Below are positions 12,711 through 23,585 of a stretch of DNA of 64,000 nt, in pieces (position 1 is the stretch's first letter; every line of letters starts with the position of its first letter). Source of the stretch: Eupeodes corollae (taxonomy: Eukaryota > Arthropoda > Insecta > Diptera > Syrphidae); assembly GCF_945859685.1 (NCBI RefSeq), contig NC_079147.1:101353525-101417524 (forward strand), read 5' to 3'. Position numbers and translations under genes: made by a program. A model generated the notes under the pieces. That model did not search any database. It worked only from the letters and a program-made list of their open reading frames with translations, and was not told the DNA's origin.

Positions 12711-14187
12711 GGCCTTACCAAACAAACTTCTCCATCCAGCTCGGTGCTTAGCAGGGTGTCGCCAGTTGCGCACTCCAAGTTGGTCGAGCTCACTTTCCAC
12801 TTGTGCGCACCCCCTAACCGCAGTCTTCGGGGATTGGAAGACTTTCTGGGCCGTAACATTGGTTTCCATAGGTTCTGTGTGACCCAGCATTCTCAGTCTT
12901 TCCTTCTGGCTAAGCCGACGTCGCTGTACTGCCCGTACAGCTTGTCATTCCATCTTCTAATCTACTCAGCTTTCTTCTTAAAACGACCCAAAGTACTTCA
13001 TCCTCACGAGTTTGGCAAAGATGCCATAACAACACATGGCTCTATTTACAGTTTACCCCTGTAGATGCTGTCATATGCGGCTTTAAAATCGATGAAGGAA
13101 TGGTGGCTGTCAATTTGTTGTTCTTGGGAATCCAGAATCTGCCCTAATGTGAATATGATTTTGGGCTTTCCTGGTCTAAAACCACACTGATAAGGACCTA
13201 TCAGGTTATTGCTGATGGGCTTTAGACGTTAACATATTAATGGAGAGAAGATTTTGTAAGCGATGTTAAGTAGATTGATGCCTCTATAGTTGGTGCAGTT
13301 TAGAGGGTCTCCTTTTTTTAAAATCGGGCAAACAATACTTAGGTTCCATTCATAGGGCATGCTTTCTTCCGACCATATCTTATAGATAAGTTTTGTGCAT
13401 GCTTTAAACTTAATTATCAAGAGATTTTTTGAAAAACTCTGCATTCAAGCCATCTGCTCCGGTGGCTTTGTTATACCTCAGCTTAGATAAGGCAATCTTT
13501 ACTTCGTCTAAGTCGGGAAGACGGAATTGTTGGCTTCGACGATTATATTGATTTGATCGTCATTCCTGACAGCAGAATTTGGTTCTTCGTTGACTTTATA
13601 CAGTCTGCTGCAGTGGTCCTTCCATATCCTCAGCATAGACTTCGGTTCCACTGTAATGTTTCCACATTCTCCCTTGTAGCAGGTTTTTGTTCTTGTGAAT
13701 TTTGTTTCACCAGCTAATAAATCTTTCAAACTTCATTTTTGAACCTCTCAACATCTTCGACCGCACCCTTCTCATGCTATCTCTTGTTCCTTCTGAGAAG
13801 TCGGCGTTTCTCTCTCCTCTTCTGCTCATAGAGCTCGTTAGCAGCTTTCGTCCTTCTATGCAGCTCTGCTTTTCGTGCCTGTTGTTTGGTTGCATTTGCC
13901 TGCCGTCTTCCCTCATCAAATCAGGAGTTTCGTGTTGGTGGCTGCTTGAAACCCAGCACGTCAGAGGCATTTTCTCTGATTACAATATGGCAATGTGACA
14001 CCAGCTCTCAATGCATTGTGTTGGCGGCAGAAAACTTCGAAAGAGGTTACTTGTGAACTTGGTCGATGAAGGATTTGGCAATTTCTTTCTATTGTAGCCG
14101 CTCGACGTTGTATGTTCTCCCAGCATCTCCCAGTTTGGTCTTGGGTCTGGAAACCCAAAATGCTACCTCGGGGTAGTGGTCAAGGCT
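12711..14187 (-). mobile_element. RTE-1 LINE, internally deleted copy
   Basis: On the minus strand: the end of the endonuclease and the linker (14187-13700), RT fingers and palm (13600-13060), then a jump near 13005 to the C-terminal RW-GH region and 3' end. The removed part corresponds to about 18240-18860 of the full-length copy, including the YADD box. Stops and frameshifts are present. Confidence 0.8.
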
Positions 14188-14900
14188 AGAAGAAGATAGA
14201 AATGTTTATCTGAAAAACAGTTTAATTTCTAAAAACAATGGGTTTTCAACAAACGCATTTATCAAAATTTGGGACATTATCAATTCCCATGAGGTATGAG
14301 ATCCAAGACATTTTGATAAAACTTAAAAAAGTTGCAGTTTAGGGTAGGCGTTGGCCAAGTTATCAAAGTCAACGGTCCTGTTTCTCCTTTTCGCATCAAA
14401 AACACAGAAAATGTTGTCCCTACAGTTAAGCCTTACATTTTTGTTTCCCATTCGCAAACTTAACTTAATTATAGGTCTTTTGACAAAAGTTCCTTAAAGA
14501 TTGTCATCTTTCAAATTTTACTAAGCACCTTAAAACTTTTGAAACTTTACCCATGAATCTAATTACAGCAAAATCGTTGTTTCCACTTATTTTAAGTGCA
14601 CAGTAAAAGTCTTTCCGTTCAATTGATTGACGATATAATACTGGGAAGCAGTTCCACCTTTCTGCATAAAAGAATCGATGGTATACAAAATCTCATATTT
14701 TCGAAACATTTTCTTAAGGAACCTTTATTTGTTTTAGTTTTTGTTTTGATAATCTTAATTAATCACCAAAAACGAACAAAAACATTGCTACACACATTGA
14801 AAAAATAATCATGATCATTTGAGAATTTTCATTTCATAAATAATGACCGTTATCGCAACTTTTTGACATTGACCTCACCCCACAATCACAATCTAGCCAC
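14188..14900. other. Unassigned AT-rich DNA
   Basis: Downstream flank of the secreted-protein gene. No recognisable repeat or exon. Confidence 0.4.
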
Positions 14901-14921
14901 AATAAAACAACAACGTATGAG

Positions 14922-14942
14922 TTTATTAATAACAATTTTATT
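14922..14942 (-). terminator. Poly(A) signals of the secreted-protein gene
   Basis: Two AATAAA hexamers on the minus strand (14922-14927 and 14937-14942), 69-89 nt past the stop codon of the gene at 15011-15478. Spacing and strand fit a short 3' UTR. Confidence 0.6.
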
Positions 14943-15010
14943 AAAAATAGAAAATAATTTTACACTTTGTATACCATCACCATATCATCATAAGAAATTA
15001 CAAAATCTCT

Positions 15011-15478
15011 CTACCAAACTTCACGACATCTTCCTCTAAAATCGGGCAAGTATCCTTCTTGACATGGAAAGTCAATCATATTGACTTGCACAATATTGGT
15101 TTTACCATCACTCCTCGCTGGAGGTGCTGCTGTTTCAAAATCTTCCAATTGATTCTGATCAAGAAGAACACACCAATCGGGATCTATGGGATCTGTTTTA
15201 CCCACAAAATCGTCAGGGCAGGAGAAACTTCTTACACAATACTTGATGCAAGGCTTAATAGTCTGATTAGCAAAACTATGTTTGAGTTTTTTCTTGCAGA
15301 TGAAGACGTTCTTACAGCCACTTGGAGGCTTTGGAATTCTGTTTTCAATCCATAGAGATTTTGAATCCGTAGTTTTTGTTGTTGTTGCTGGTGTTTGTCT
15401 TATCTCAGACGATGACAATTCAATAAATGTTATTGTGAAGAAGCAAACAAATAAAATAATTCGGATTGTATTAGACAT
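15011..15478 (-). CDS. Secreted cysteine-rich protein, single exon
   Basis: Encodes 155 residues. I chose the ATG at 15478 because it begins a clear signal peptide: MSNTIRIILFVCFFTITF, basic residue then hydrophobic core, with cleavage likely after the ELSSS region. The frame stays open 24 codons upstream, to another ATG at 15550, but that extension (polar, rich in S, T and H) would bury the signal sequence and is better read as 5' UTR. The mature part has eight cysteines (GCKN, ICKK, PCIK, YCVR, SCPD, WCVL, PCQE, RCRE), an even number that fits four disulfides, a basic stretch (ICKKKLKHSF), and ends in GYLPDFRGRCREVW. A C-terminal P-x-G-[FY]-x-x-D-x-x-G-x-C-R pattern is one I recall from small secreted fly proteins; I cannot name the family. 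It would be exported to haemolymph, glands or cuticle. No stop or frameshift, signal peptide intact and poly(A) signals downstream: I judge it a working gene. Function unknown. Confidence 0.8.
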   Translation of the reverse strand: MSNTIRIILFVCFFTITFIELSSSEIRQTPATTTKTTDSKSLWIENRIPKPPSGCKNVFICKKKLKHSFANQTIKPCIKYCVRSFSCPDDFVGKTDPIDPDWCVLLDQNQLEDFETAAPPARSDGKTNIVQVNMIDFPCQEGYLPDFRGRCREVW

Positions 15479-15532
15479 TTTATTAGCGCGATCGAATGCT
15501 GGAGCCGTGCTTGTCGTTTCCACTCGAGAGCT

Positions 15533-15545
15533 ATGTGAATGAACG
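15533..15545 (-). promoter_or_regulatory. Possible initiator of the secreted-protein gene
   Basis: On the minus strand, TCATTC fits the insect initiator TCAKTY about 60 nt before the chosen ATG. A GATAAG site lies on the plus strand near 15664, about 120 bp upstream, the type bound by GATA factors in fly fat body and gut. No clear TATA box at -30. Short motifs like these also occur by chance. Confidence 0.25.
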
Positions 15546-15599
15546 AACAATCTGTTTATGACTGCTAGTGCCAGATAGAATTGTGGAATTCGATGATTT

Positions 15600-16130
15600 T
15601 CTAAAACAATAATATTTTGAAATTATTTTATTTATTTTCCTGGTGATTATAGAATTAAAAGGCGATAAGACGAATATGTAGAAAGCAAACTTTGTTGATA
15701 AAAATATACCTGTCCCGCAACCTATTGATTTATCAACTTTCGTATGGGTTTCATTCAAAATAGCTTTTGTTAAATTTAAAATAATATTGGAATATTGTTG
15801 GCCTTCAAATTTGAACTTCCAAGAATATTGTTGAGTTAAGATTCTTTTTTTGAAGCCTAACATCAAAAATTTTGAATTCTAAACACAGCTCTGCTTATAT
15901 TCACAATCTGATATTCAAAACTTTGAGACTGATATGAACGTAGATATAAACCCTTAAATAAGTGCGAAACACAGAAAATTCCAGCCATATGGAAGATTAA
16001 TCAATTCTTTTTTGTTTTATTAATAAAAATCAAATTTCTGAACATTCTTTTGTATGTTCTTAATAAATATATTTTTACAAAAATTCCAATATTTATGAAA
16101 ATGGCAAAGAAGTTTTTTTCTTTTTTTTAA
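15600..16130. other. Upstream region of the secreted-protein gene, unassigned
   Basis: AT-rich DNA with no repeat recognised. The minus ORF at 15531-15866 overlaps the presumed promoter and has no domain; I do not call it a gene. Confidence 0.4.
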
Positions 16131-16136
16131 TTCGAA

Positions 16137-17533
16137 AGCACTCAAGGGGTAATTAGTACCCTTTATATGTTTATATTTAAACACAGTGCGAGCGTTAATA
16201 AAATAGGGAAGGAAACTTGAATATAACTCTCATCTCTGGGCTGGTGCTCCAGTAACTTATTTAAGCCTCTTGGACAGTATTCAAAAAAGAGCTTTTAAAA
16301 TGATTGGTGACATAAACATCATCAACTCGTTTACATCACTCGAACATCGACGCAAGGTTTCTTGCCTCACCCTTTTTTACCGTTATTTTAACGGACTATG
16401 CTCTAGTGAAATAGCCAGTTGCATTCCTCCCCTTAAACAATTTAACCGTAATACCCGCGCTTCTAGGAATGCCCATCAGTTTACCCTTGAGCCCAACTTC
16501 GGACGTACTATGAAGTACAGAGATTCTTTTTTTAGCCGTACTACGCGAATGTGGAACGCCTTGCCACGCTCTATCTTTCCCTTTCATTGCAATGTTCAAA
16601 AATTTAAAACCAATGTACACCGACACCTCCTATCCAACCCTTCCCTCTTTTCCTAATGCTCACACTGTGTCTTTGGCATATTAAAGGTATAAAAAACCCT
16701 TTTAGTGTTTGCTAATTATAAAAAAAAAAAAAAAAAAAAATTTAAAGGAGATACCGGTGCACATTGGTCTTAAAGTTTTGAACATCAAAATGGGAGGGAA
16801 AAACAGAGTTGGCCAAAGCATTCCACATTCTCTCTAAACTGATGAACATTCCTAGAAGTGCGAGTATTACGGCTGAATTGTTTAAGGGGTGGAATGCAAC
16901 TGCCTAATTCAACACACCATTGTTTGTAAAAATATCTATAAAACAACGAAAGGCATGAAACATTGCGGCCTATCATTTTAAAAGCCCTTTTTTGAATTCT
17001 ATCCAAGAGATTTAAACTTGTTTTGGGGGCACCTGCCCAGATATGCGAATTATATTCAAGCTTTGGACGGATGAAAGCTTTGTAGATTATAGCCAGATCA
17101 GAAAAATTTCTTACATCTTCCGAGAAATCCTAAGCACCATAAGAGGTGATCTGTGATATTCATAACGAGTACTGAAAGTTGATTAGTTTCCGGGGATGAG
17201 TTACGCTTTAACGACAGGAGATAGCATTGAGTTTTCGAAGCATTAAATTCTAAACGGTTTTTGATTCCCCATTGGACAATGCTGTCAAGATCAGAATTTA
17301 ATGAGCTTATCATATGCTGCCGTTGAAATTCCACATCTGAAGTACAAGGATGTGAATCTAGAAACGAATATGAAAAGCTGAGGGTACTGTCGTCGGCGAA
17401 ACAGTTTAATGGATTAAAAGTGACAGACAAAAGATCGTTTATGAATATAAGGAAGAGAGTCGGAGTCAAAACAACGTGTATTGAACGGTTAGAAAGGTAA
17501 TTTCTAATTCAACGAAGAAGAGATTCATCAATA
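16137..17533 (-). mobile_element. J1 (Jockey/CR1-like) LINE, 5'-truncated, interrupted
   Basis: Minus-strand copy running from inside the RT (17533) to the 3' terminus (16137). Parts seen: TPTLFLIFINDLL with CFADDSTLSF (17469-17380), KTQCYLLSLKR, then, after a small deletion, the RIQKRAFKMIG and CIPPLKQFSRNTR tail (16990-16790). Its 3' end at 16137-16215 is separated from the body by a plus-strand J1 copy at 16216-16741. The comparison with the uninterrupted tail at 23586-23680 shows the two pieces belong together. Confidence 0.75.
16216..16741 (+). mobile_element. J1 LINE 3' end inserted antiparallel into another J1
   Basis: A short 5'-truncated insert. An open frame from about 16216 to the stop at 16654-16656 covers the RT C-terminus: EYNSHLWAGAPVTYLSLLDS, IQKRAFKMIGD, CIPPLKQFNRNTRASRN, SRTTRMWNALPRS. 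A 3' UTR and a 21-base poly(A) run (16720-16740) follow. The clean A tail and intact C-terminal frame indicate a fairly young insertion. Confidence 0.8.
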
Positions 17534-17842
17534 AAGTTATTTAAGTTTCTTGAGTTTATTTTATTATTTTAGGAGGTAAAAATACGATAACTCAGGTGAA
17601 ATGACAACTAGCATTTTTACTTTAGGAGGAGGAGGTCTACGTCTAACGCCTATAACTATTACTAAAAATAAAGAAAAAAAGTAGTTTAAAAAAACGGTAA
17701 TACTTACAATTAAGAAGAAGACTTTTTTTAAAGCCAAGATTCTGTTCTATTACCCAGTTTTTAAATCAAGTCAAAGCTATACCGCCTAAATGGTGGGAGA
17801 TAGAGCCCCACTTCCCTAGTAAATAATGTTTTTTTTAACTGC
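17534..17842. other. Unassigned spacer
   Basis: About 300 bp of AT-rich DNA between J1 and RTE-1, with no feature recognised. Confidence 0.4.
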
Positions 17843-17874
17843 TCTATACAATTACTTACTTACTTAAGGTGGCG

Positions 17875-18735
17875 CTACAGTCCTGTGTGAACTAGGGCCT
17901 CACCCAACAAACTTCTCCATCTAGCTCGGTCCCTATCTAGATGTCTCCAGTTTCGCGCTCCAAGTTGGGTGAGGTCACCTTCCACTTGTGCGCGCCACCT
18001 GATCCGCGGTCTTCCTCTACTGCGCTGTCCTGTGGGTACGGATTCGAAGACTTTCCGGGCCGGAGCATTGGTTTCCATGCGCTCTACGTGACCCAGCCAT
18101 CTTAGTCGTTGGACTTTTACTCTTCTTGCTAAGTCTACGTCGCTGTACAGCCCGTACAGTTCGTCGTTCCATCTTCTCCTCCACTCCCCTTCGATGCATA
18201 CGGGACCGTAGATCACACGAAGAACTTTTCTCTCGAAGCGACCCAAGGTGCTTTCATCCGCTTTTGTCATGGTCCATGCTTCTGCACCGTATAGCAGGAC
18301 GGGGATGATAAGGGTCTTATATAGCAACACTTTGGTCCCTCGAGAGAGGACATTACTACTCAATTGCTTTCTTAGTCCAAAGAAACAGCGGTTAGCAAGA
18401 GTTATTCTGCGTTTGATCTCAGCGCTGTTGTTGTTTTCTGCGTTTACAGCGGAGCCTAGGTAGACGAAGTCCTTGACTACCTCAAAGGTACGTCTGTCGA
18501 TTGTGACGTTTTGACCAAGATGTCGGTGTTGTATGTCCTTTCTAGACGACAGCATGTACTTTGTTTTGTCCTCATTAACCGTTAAACCCATTTTTGCCGC
18601 CTCTGCCTCAATACTCACAAAAGCCCCATTGACATCACGCTGAGTTCTTCCGATTATGTCAATGTCATCAGCATATGCTAGAAAGATAGTGCCTCTAGTG
18701 TTGACGTGTGAGCTCTGCACTATTCTTTCAAGCAC
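17875..18735 (-). pseudogene. RTE-1 reverse transcriptase C-terminal segment
   Basis: A 286-codon frame starting in the motif before YADD: AYADDIDIIGRT (catalytic Asp pair), GLTVNEDKTKYML, the thumb with LLYGAEAWTMTKAD, then RWNDELYGLYSDVDL, RLRWLGHVERME and RPRIRWRAQVEGD. It ends naturally at the element's stop codon near the 3' end. Confidence 0.85.
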
Positions 18736-18803
18736 TATATTAAAAAAATCACATTACAGCGAATCACCTTGTCTAAAACCTTTTTTGACGTCGAAAGGTT
18801 CTG

Positions 18804-19865
18804 TTAGTTGTTTCCAACCTTTATGGAGCAGCGTGAATTTTCCATGGTCATCCTGCACAAACGGACGAGTTTGGCAGGGATGCCAAAAGTAGACATGGCT
18901 CTATACAGCTCGTCCCTGTAGATGGTGTCATATGCGGCCTTGAAATCGATGAAAAGATGGTGGGTGTCGATTTGGTGCTCTTGAGTTTTTTCCAGGATCT
19001 GCCGTAATGTGAATATTTGATCAACTGTGGACTTTCCTGGTCTAAAACCACACTGATAGGGACCTATCAGGTTGTTGACGATGGGCTTTAGACGTTCACA
19101 TATTATGGCAGAGAAGATTTTATAGGCGATGTTAAGTAGACTTATTCCTCTATAGTTGGTGCAGTTTAGAGGGTCTCCTTTTTTCAGGATCGGGCAAACA
19201 ATACTGAGGTTCCATTCATCGGGCATGTTTTCTTCCGACCATATCTTACAGATTAGTTGGTGCATGCTCCTAACCAACTTATCTGCAGCTGCTTTAAAGA
19301 GCTCGGCATTCAAGCCATCTGCTCCAGCGGCTTTATTAGACTTCAACTTAGATATGGCAATCTTTACTTCGTCTAAGTCGGGAGGACGGGATTGTTGGCT
19401 TTCGTCGTCTATATCGAATGGGTCATCCTGCCTGACAGCGGGATTCAGTTCTTCGTCGCCGTTATACAGTCTGCAGAAGTGGTCCTTCCATATCCTCAGC
19501 ATTGACTGCGGTTCCACTATGATGTTTCCACTTTCGTCTTTGCAGCCTTCGGTTCTAGGTTTATGTACTTGTGAATTTCGTTTCACCTGTTCATAAAACT
19601 TTCGAACCTCATTCCTGTTTATACCTCTCAACATCTTCGACCGCACGCTTCTCATGCCCTCTCTTTTTCCTTCTGAAAAGTCGGCGTTCCTCTCGCCTCT
19701 TCTGCTCATAGAGCTCACGAGCAGCTCTCGTCCTTTTATGCAGCGCCGCTTTGCGTGCCTGTTGTTTGGCTGCATTTGCCTGCCGACATTCCTCATCAAA
19801 CCAGGGGTTCCTTGTTGGTGGCTGTTTGAAACCCAGCACATCAGAGGCGGCTTCTCTGATAGCAT
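18804..19865 (-). pseudogene. RTE-1 reverse transcriptase N-terminal segment
   Basis: A 353-codon frame whose first 80 or so residues are out-of-frame linker. From about 19615 on it is the true frame: NRNEVRKFYEQVKRNSQ, then LKSNKAAGADGLNAE, CPILKKGDPLNCTNYRGISL, CGFRPGKSTVDQIF and FIDFKAAYDTIYR. It ends at NSRCSIKVGNN, where a frameshift (about 18806) separates it from the YADD segment. Confidence 0.85.
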
Positions 19866-20646
19866 CTTGGCAATGTTGCCACTGGTTTTCGATACATTGT
19901 GTTGGCGGCAGAGAACTTCGAGAGAGGTTACTTGTCACTCGGTCGGAAAAGGATTTGGCGATCTCTGGCGATTGTAGCCGTTCGACGTTGTATCTTCTCC
20001 CAGCACCTCCCTGTTTTGCCTTGGGTCTGGAAATCCGAAGTGCTACCCTGGCTACAACGAGGTAGTGGTCCGAGTCGATGTTAGCTCCTCGGAAAGTTCG
20101 TACATCCATAATGCTGGAAGCGTGTCTGGCGTCGATCGCAATATGGTCAATCTGGTTGACGGTAGATTGATCTGGAGAAGTCCAAGTTCCTTTGTGGATG
20201 TTGAGGTGTGGAAAACGCGTACTGGCTACCATGACGTTTCGCCCCGCAGCAAAATCTATGAGCCTGAATCCATTATCGGAAGTGTCGTCGTGCAGGCTGT
20301 TTTTCCCGATTATTCCACCAAAGATGTCTTCCCTTCCTAGCTTGGCATTAAAATCGCCCAGGACTATTTTAATATCGTAGCTAGGGCACTGCTCATATGT
20401 TTTGTCTAAGAGCTCGAAGAACATATCTTTGGTGTTGTCGTCTTTCTCTTCTGTGGGGGCGTGCGGGCATATCAGGCTAATGTTGCCGAATTTAGCCTTG
20501 ATGCGTATGGTCATGAGGCGCTCATTGATGCACCTATAGCTCAAGACTTCTTGCCTAAGTCTGGCTCCAATGACGAATCCGCATCCAAATAAGCGCTGTT
20601 GGTTTTCGTGGTAGCAGTCACCATAGTAAATATCGCAGTTTTTCAT
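19609..20646 (-). pseudogene. RTE-1 endonuclease and linker segment
   Basis: A 345-codon open segment. The frame actually opens further upstream (past 20795, TWNV box) without an earlier ATG that I can see. The endonuclease catalytic boxes are all present: IQE upstream, VLGDFNAKLGRED, NQIDHIAID and IDSDHYLV. It ends in a lysine/arginine-rich linker (KKRGHEKRAVEDVERY) where a one-base frameshift cuts the frame. Confidence 0.85.
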
Positions 20647-21330
20647 CCTCTTTTTGCCCGGCCCATCCCATCGTATTTCCTGGATAGCGGTGATATCTGC
20701 TTTATATCGTTCTAGGGCCTCCGCTAATTCTTCGGCCGCACGTGGTCTGTTAAGGGACCTAACATTCCACGTGCATATCCGAAGTTCGTTGTCCTTTATT
20801 CGTTTGCGTTGGTTGTCAGCAGTAAATCCGTCCGTATCCGAGGCTTGTTGGTGCTTCGCAACTTTGAAAGCTTTTACGTGGCCAGGAAGTCACCCCGACG
20901 CACAATCTCCAACCTGGAGGGCCAGATCCTAAGTATAACTCCAAGGATGGGGAGCCGGATAAAACCGCTCCTTACAGGCCTGGGCTCCGAATAAGTCGAA
21001 GAAGCCCTATAAGGTGTTCACTAAGTAGTTCAACCTTACTGGAACTGTAGACGCCACCGTTGATTCCATCTCGGGAATTCCTCCGCTGCCGTCTGGATAA
21101 GGAGAGGTGCCTTAGTGGAAACACCTCTCCCCACCTCTCTCGTTTGCTGCCCCCAACAACTTTCCACTGGGGTTGGAACCCAATCTCCAGTTGAGGTACT
21201 AGGCACCCGATGTTCACCACGTGGAGGTGAGAGTAGGAGTTGATAGACAGAGGTTGGTTTTAAGAAAAAACCTATGGACGCTTGTGTCCTCTTGAATGCA
21301 CATGTCTACCATTTGAACATCTATACAATT

Positions 21331-22543
21331 GCGTCATTAAAATTTGTCGCCTGAGTTATCGTTCTCCGCCCTTTTATTCTTTATTTATGTTTAAAATTCT
21401 GAGGCTCTGGAAATCAATTCTAGCACCCAACTCAAATGATTTAGAAGGCCATTATATGATGTCACGTTTCTGAGATAATAATTCTTTGCTAATGTTCGAT
21501 TTTACCTCAAATATTTATAGGAAAAACCTAAATCAACTTGCATCGAAGGCAAAACTAAAACAAGCATGATCGTATCGATCCAAAAAGAAGTCCTGCCAAT
21601 AGATCCCACTTGTTTTTGCAACTTATACATCCGTTTCCATGGAGGATACATTAACTATCTACCCTTGACCTAATCAACAAAACTGATTTCAATTAGTTCT
21701 TCGATAGCACAATATTGCCCTGGAATTTTTCAATAGGTCTATTTTCCAATGTCTTGCTCAATCTTTAGCATATGTCCCACGTAAAATTTCCCCTCTAAGA
21801 TGTAATAAATATCTAAGAACCCTTCGAAATGTCAGAAATTAAGTCTGGAAAACATGTTTAAAGGCCATATCCGTGTCAACTTCTCAAGTTATCAGCAAGC
21901 TTAATGCAAAATTTTCATCTCTTTTTGAATTCCTATGCCTAGAATACATTGAAAAATTCAAGATAGCCTGATTACGGATCCCAGATGCTTCTAGCAATTT
22001 ATAAACATTAAACATAAATCCGATGGCTTCTCTTCACCACTAAAATGTCACGATATAATATCTACCCATCCTAAAACTATTACTAACCACTTTACCCCAT
22101 TCTTCAGCCAATCGTACAGCAATCATCTTGAAGAACATAACTATAGATTTATTAAAATGGACTTTATGCACCTCTCTTACCCAAATTGAAATAATTGATG
22201 ATAATGTTGAAAATATATTAAATCTAGTCCCGAGCGATGGTTTCTTGCAATACTATTAAAAAAAGTGTGCTTTCTCCATTTGTAAACCTATTACGTGGTA
22301 ATGTTTCTCAAGCTTTCTTTCCAAAGCTTTTATTATTCCTGTTTATAAAAAATTCGAAAGCATTGTCGAGACCTAAAACAACACGTCTTCTAAAAAGGCA
22401 CGTCCACCAGAACCAATCTTACTTAAGTTGCGTGCAAGACTCTATACGAATAAGAGGAAGACCTACAGACCTTGTTAAAGAATTTCATTTCTACAATAAT
22501 TTGTCAAATCTTACACTTAAAGCCCTTGATTTCCCATTCTTTT
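21331..22543. other. Unassigned AT-rich DNA
   Basis: No clear repeat family or exon. The ORF at 22237-22608 has no recognisable domain and runs into Repeat A. Some stretches look like worn-down transposon sequence, but I cannot assign them. Confidence 0.4.
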
Positions 22544-23585
22544 TAACTTCCCAAAGGAATTTATTGAAAATTTTTACATTTCTCGACGTTTCAAGGTCCC
22601 TAGAGTAAAAAAAAAAGATTTTTAGAAAGATGTCTGTGCGTGCGTGTGTATGTTCATTCGTACGTCTGTACGTTCGCTACGTTTTTTCCGTCGTCCATAG
22701 CTCAAGAACCAGAGATATCGATTTCATATAAATTTTGTTATACAGATAAAAAGGCAGAAAGATGCAGAAGGGGCTCTTAAGAAAATTGAGTGGGTGTTTT
22801 TTTTACCAAAGCAGTTTAAAAAAAGGTGAAAATTTTGGTTAACCCTAAATATCTCACGATCAAAAACGATAGAGACTTGACCAAAGTAATATATTTTTGG
22901 GAAAAAATCCAACTAACAGCTTTTTTTATAAGTCAAAAAATCTGAAAAAAAATTTGTCACCTCAAAAATTTTACGAACAAAAAATGATTTAATGTCAATC
23001 TCAAAAACAATTGTGTGCAACGAAAAATAACGTTTTTAAAAAATGGTAAAACTTTGAGGGAATTCACAATTTTTATTTTAAATAAAAACCTAAAAAAAAC
23101 ATTACTCAAAGTTGGTAAAAATTGAATTGGGACTCAAATATCTTTTCAAAATTTGAGATATTGTCTTTTATCATTTAAAAAATATTGTTGTCAACATTCA
23201 GTAAAATTTTGAGAAAATTTGTACAAAAAATAAAATCTTAAAAAAAAATTAACAAAAGTGGGTAAAAATTGATATTCGACTCAAATATCTTTTCGAAAAT
23301 TTGAGACTTTGGCTTGCAAAGAATTTTTTCTTATAAGAAATAAAATTTCAACAATCTGAACAATTTTGAGGAAAATCGAATTGACAGTTTTTTTACTAAA
23401 AATAAAAACTTAAAACTTAAAAAAAAAGTTTATTTTCGACACATACATCCTTTCAAAAATTTGAAATTATAACTTCGCACTAATTTAAACTTATAAAAAA
23501 TATTGTTTTAAACAATCGGACAAATTTTGAGAAAAATCGAATTGACAGTTTTCTTACAAAAAATAAAACTTTTTTTTTATATTGT
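22544..23585 (+). repeat. Repeat A copy
   Basis: Starts with a degraded version of the terminal AACTTCC palindrome (22546), then the conserved 5' block (GATTTTTAGAAAGATGTCTG at about 22616, the CATAGCTCAAGAACCAGAGA block at about 22695) and then tandem units spaced about 150-175 bp, each with a motif like AATCGAATTGACAG (23375, 23535). The right end is cut by the J1 3' end. Confidence 0.8.

Larger units (their letters stand above)
17854..21319 (-). mobile_element. RTE-1 LINE, full length (3466 bp) with 11-bp target duplication
   Basis: Flanked by the direct repeat TCTATACAATT at 17843-17853 and 21320-21330, which fixes both ends. Minus-strand order: 5' UTR-like region (21319 to about 20890), endonuclease (about 20800-20050, with TWNVRSLNRP, IQEIRW, LGDFNAKLG and SDHYLVV), linker, RT (about 19400-18600, with CPILKKGDP, GPYQCGFRPGKST, FIDFKAAYDT and AYADDIDIIG), the C-terminal RWLGHVERM and SRGRPRIRWRAQ region, and a 3' end with a (TAAG)n tail. 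This is the usual layout and size of RTE-clade LINEs. Defects: a one-base frameshift near 19615, another near 18806, and a TAA at 18754-18756 where related copies have a serine codon. It is therefore close to intact but cannot make its full protein. Confidence 0.9.

Noticed and set aside
15531..15866. Minus ORF of 111 codons upstream of the secreted-protein gene
   Set aside because: It overlaps the presumed promoter and 5' UTR, has no signal peptide or domain, and is rich in AT-type codons.
19156..20380. Plus-strand ORFs across RTE-1
   Set aside because: All are antisense to the endonuclease and RT frames, which carry the recognisable motifs.
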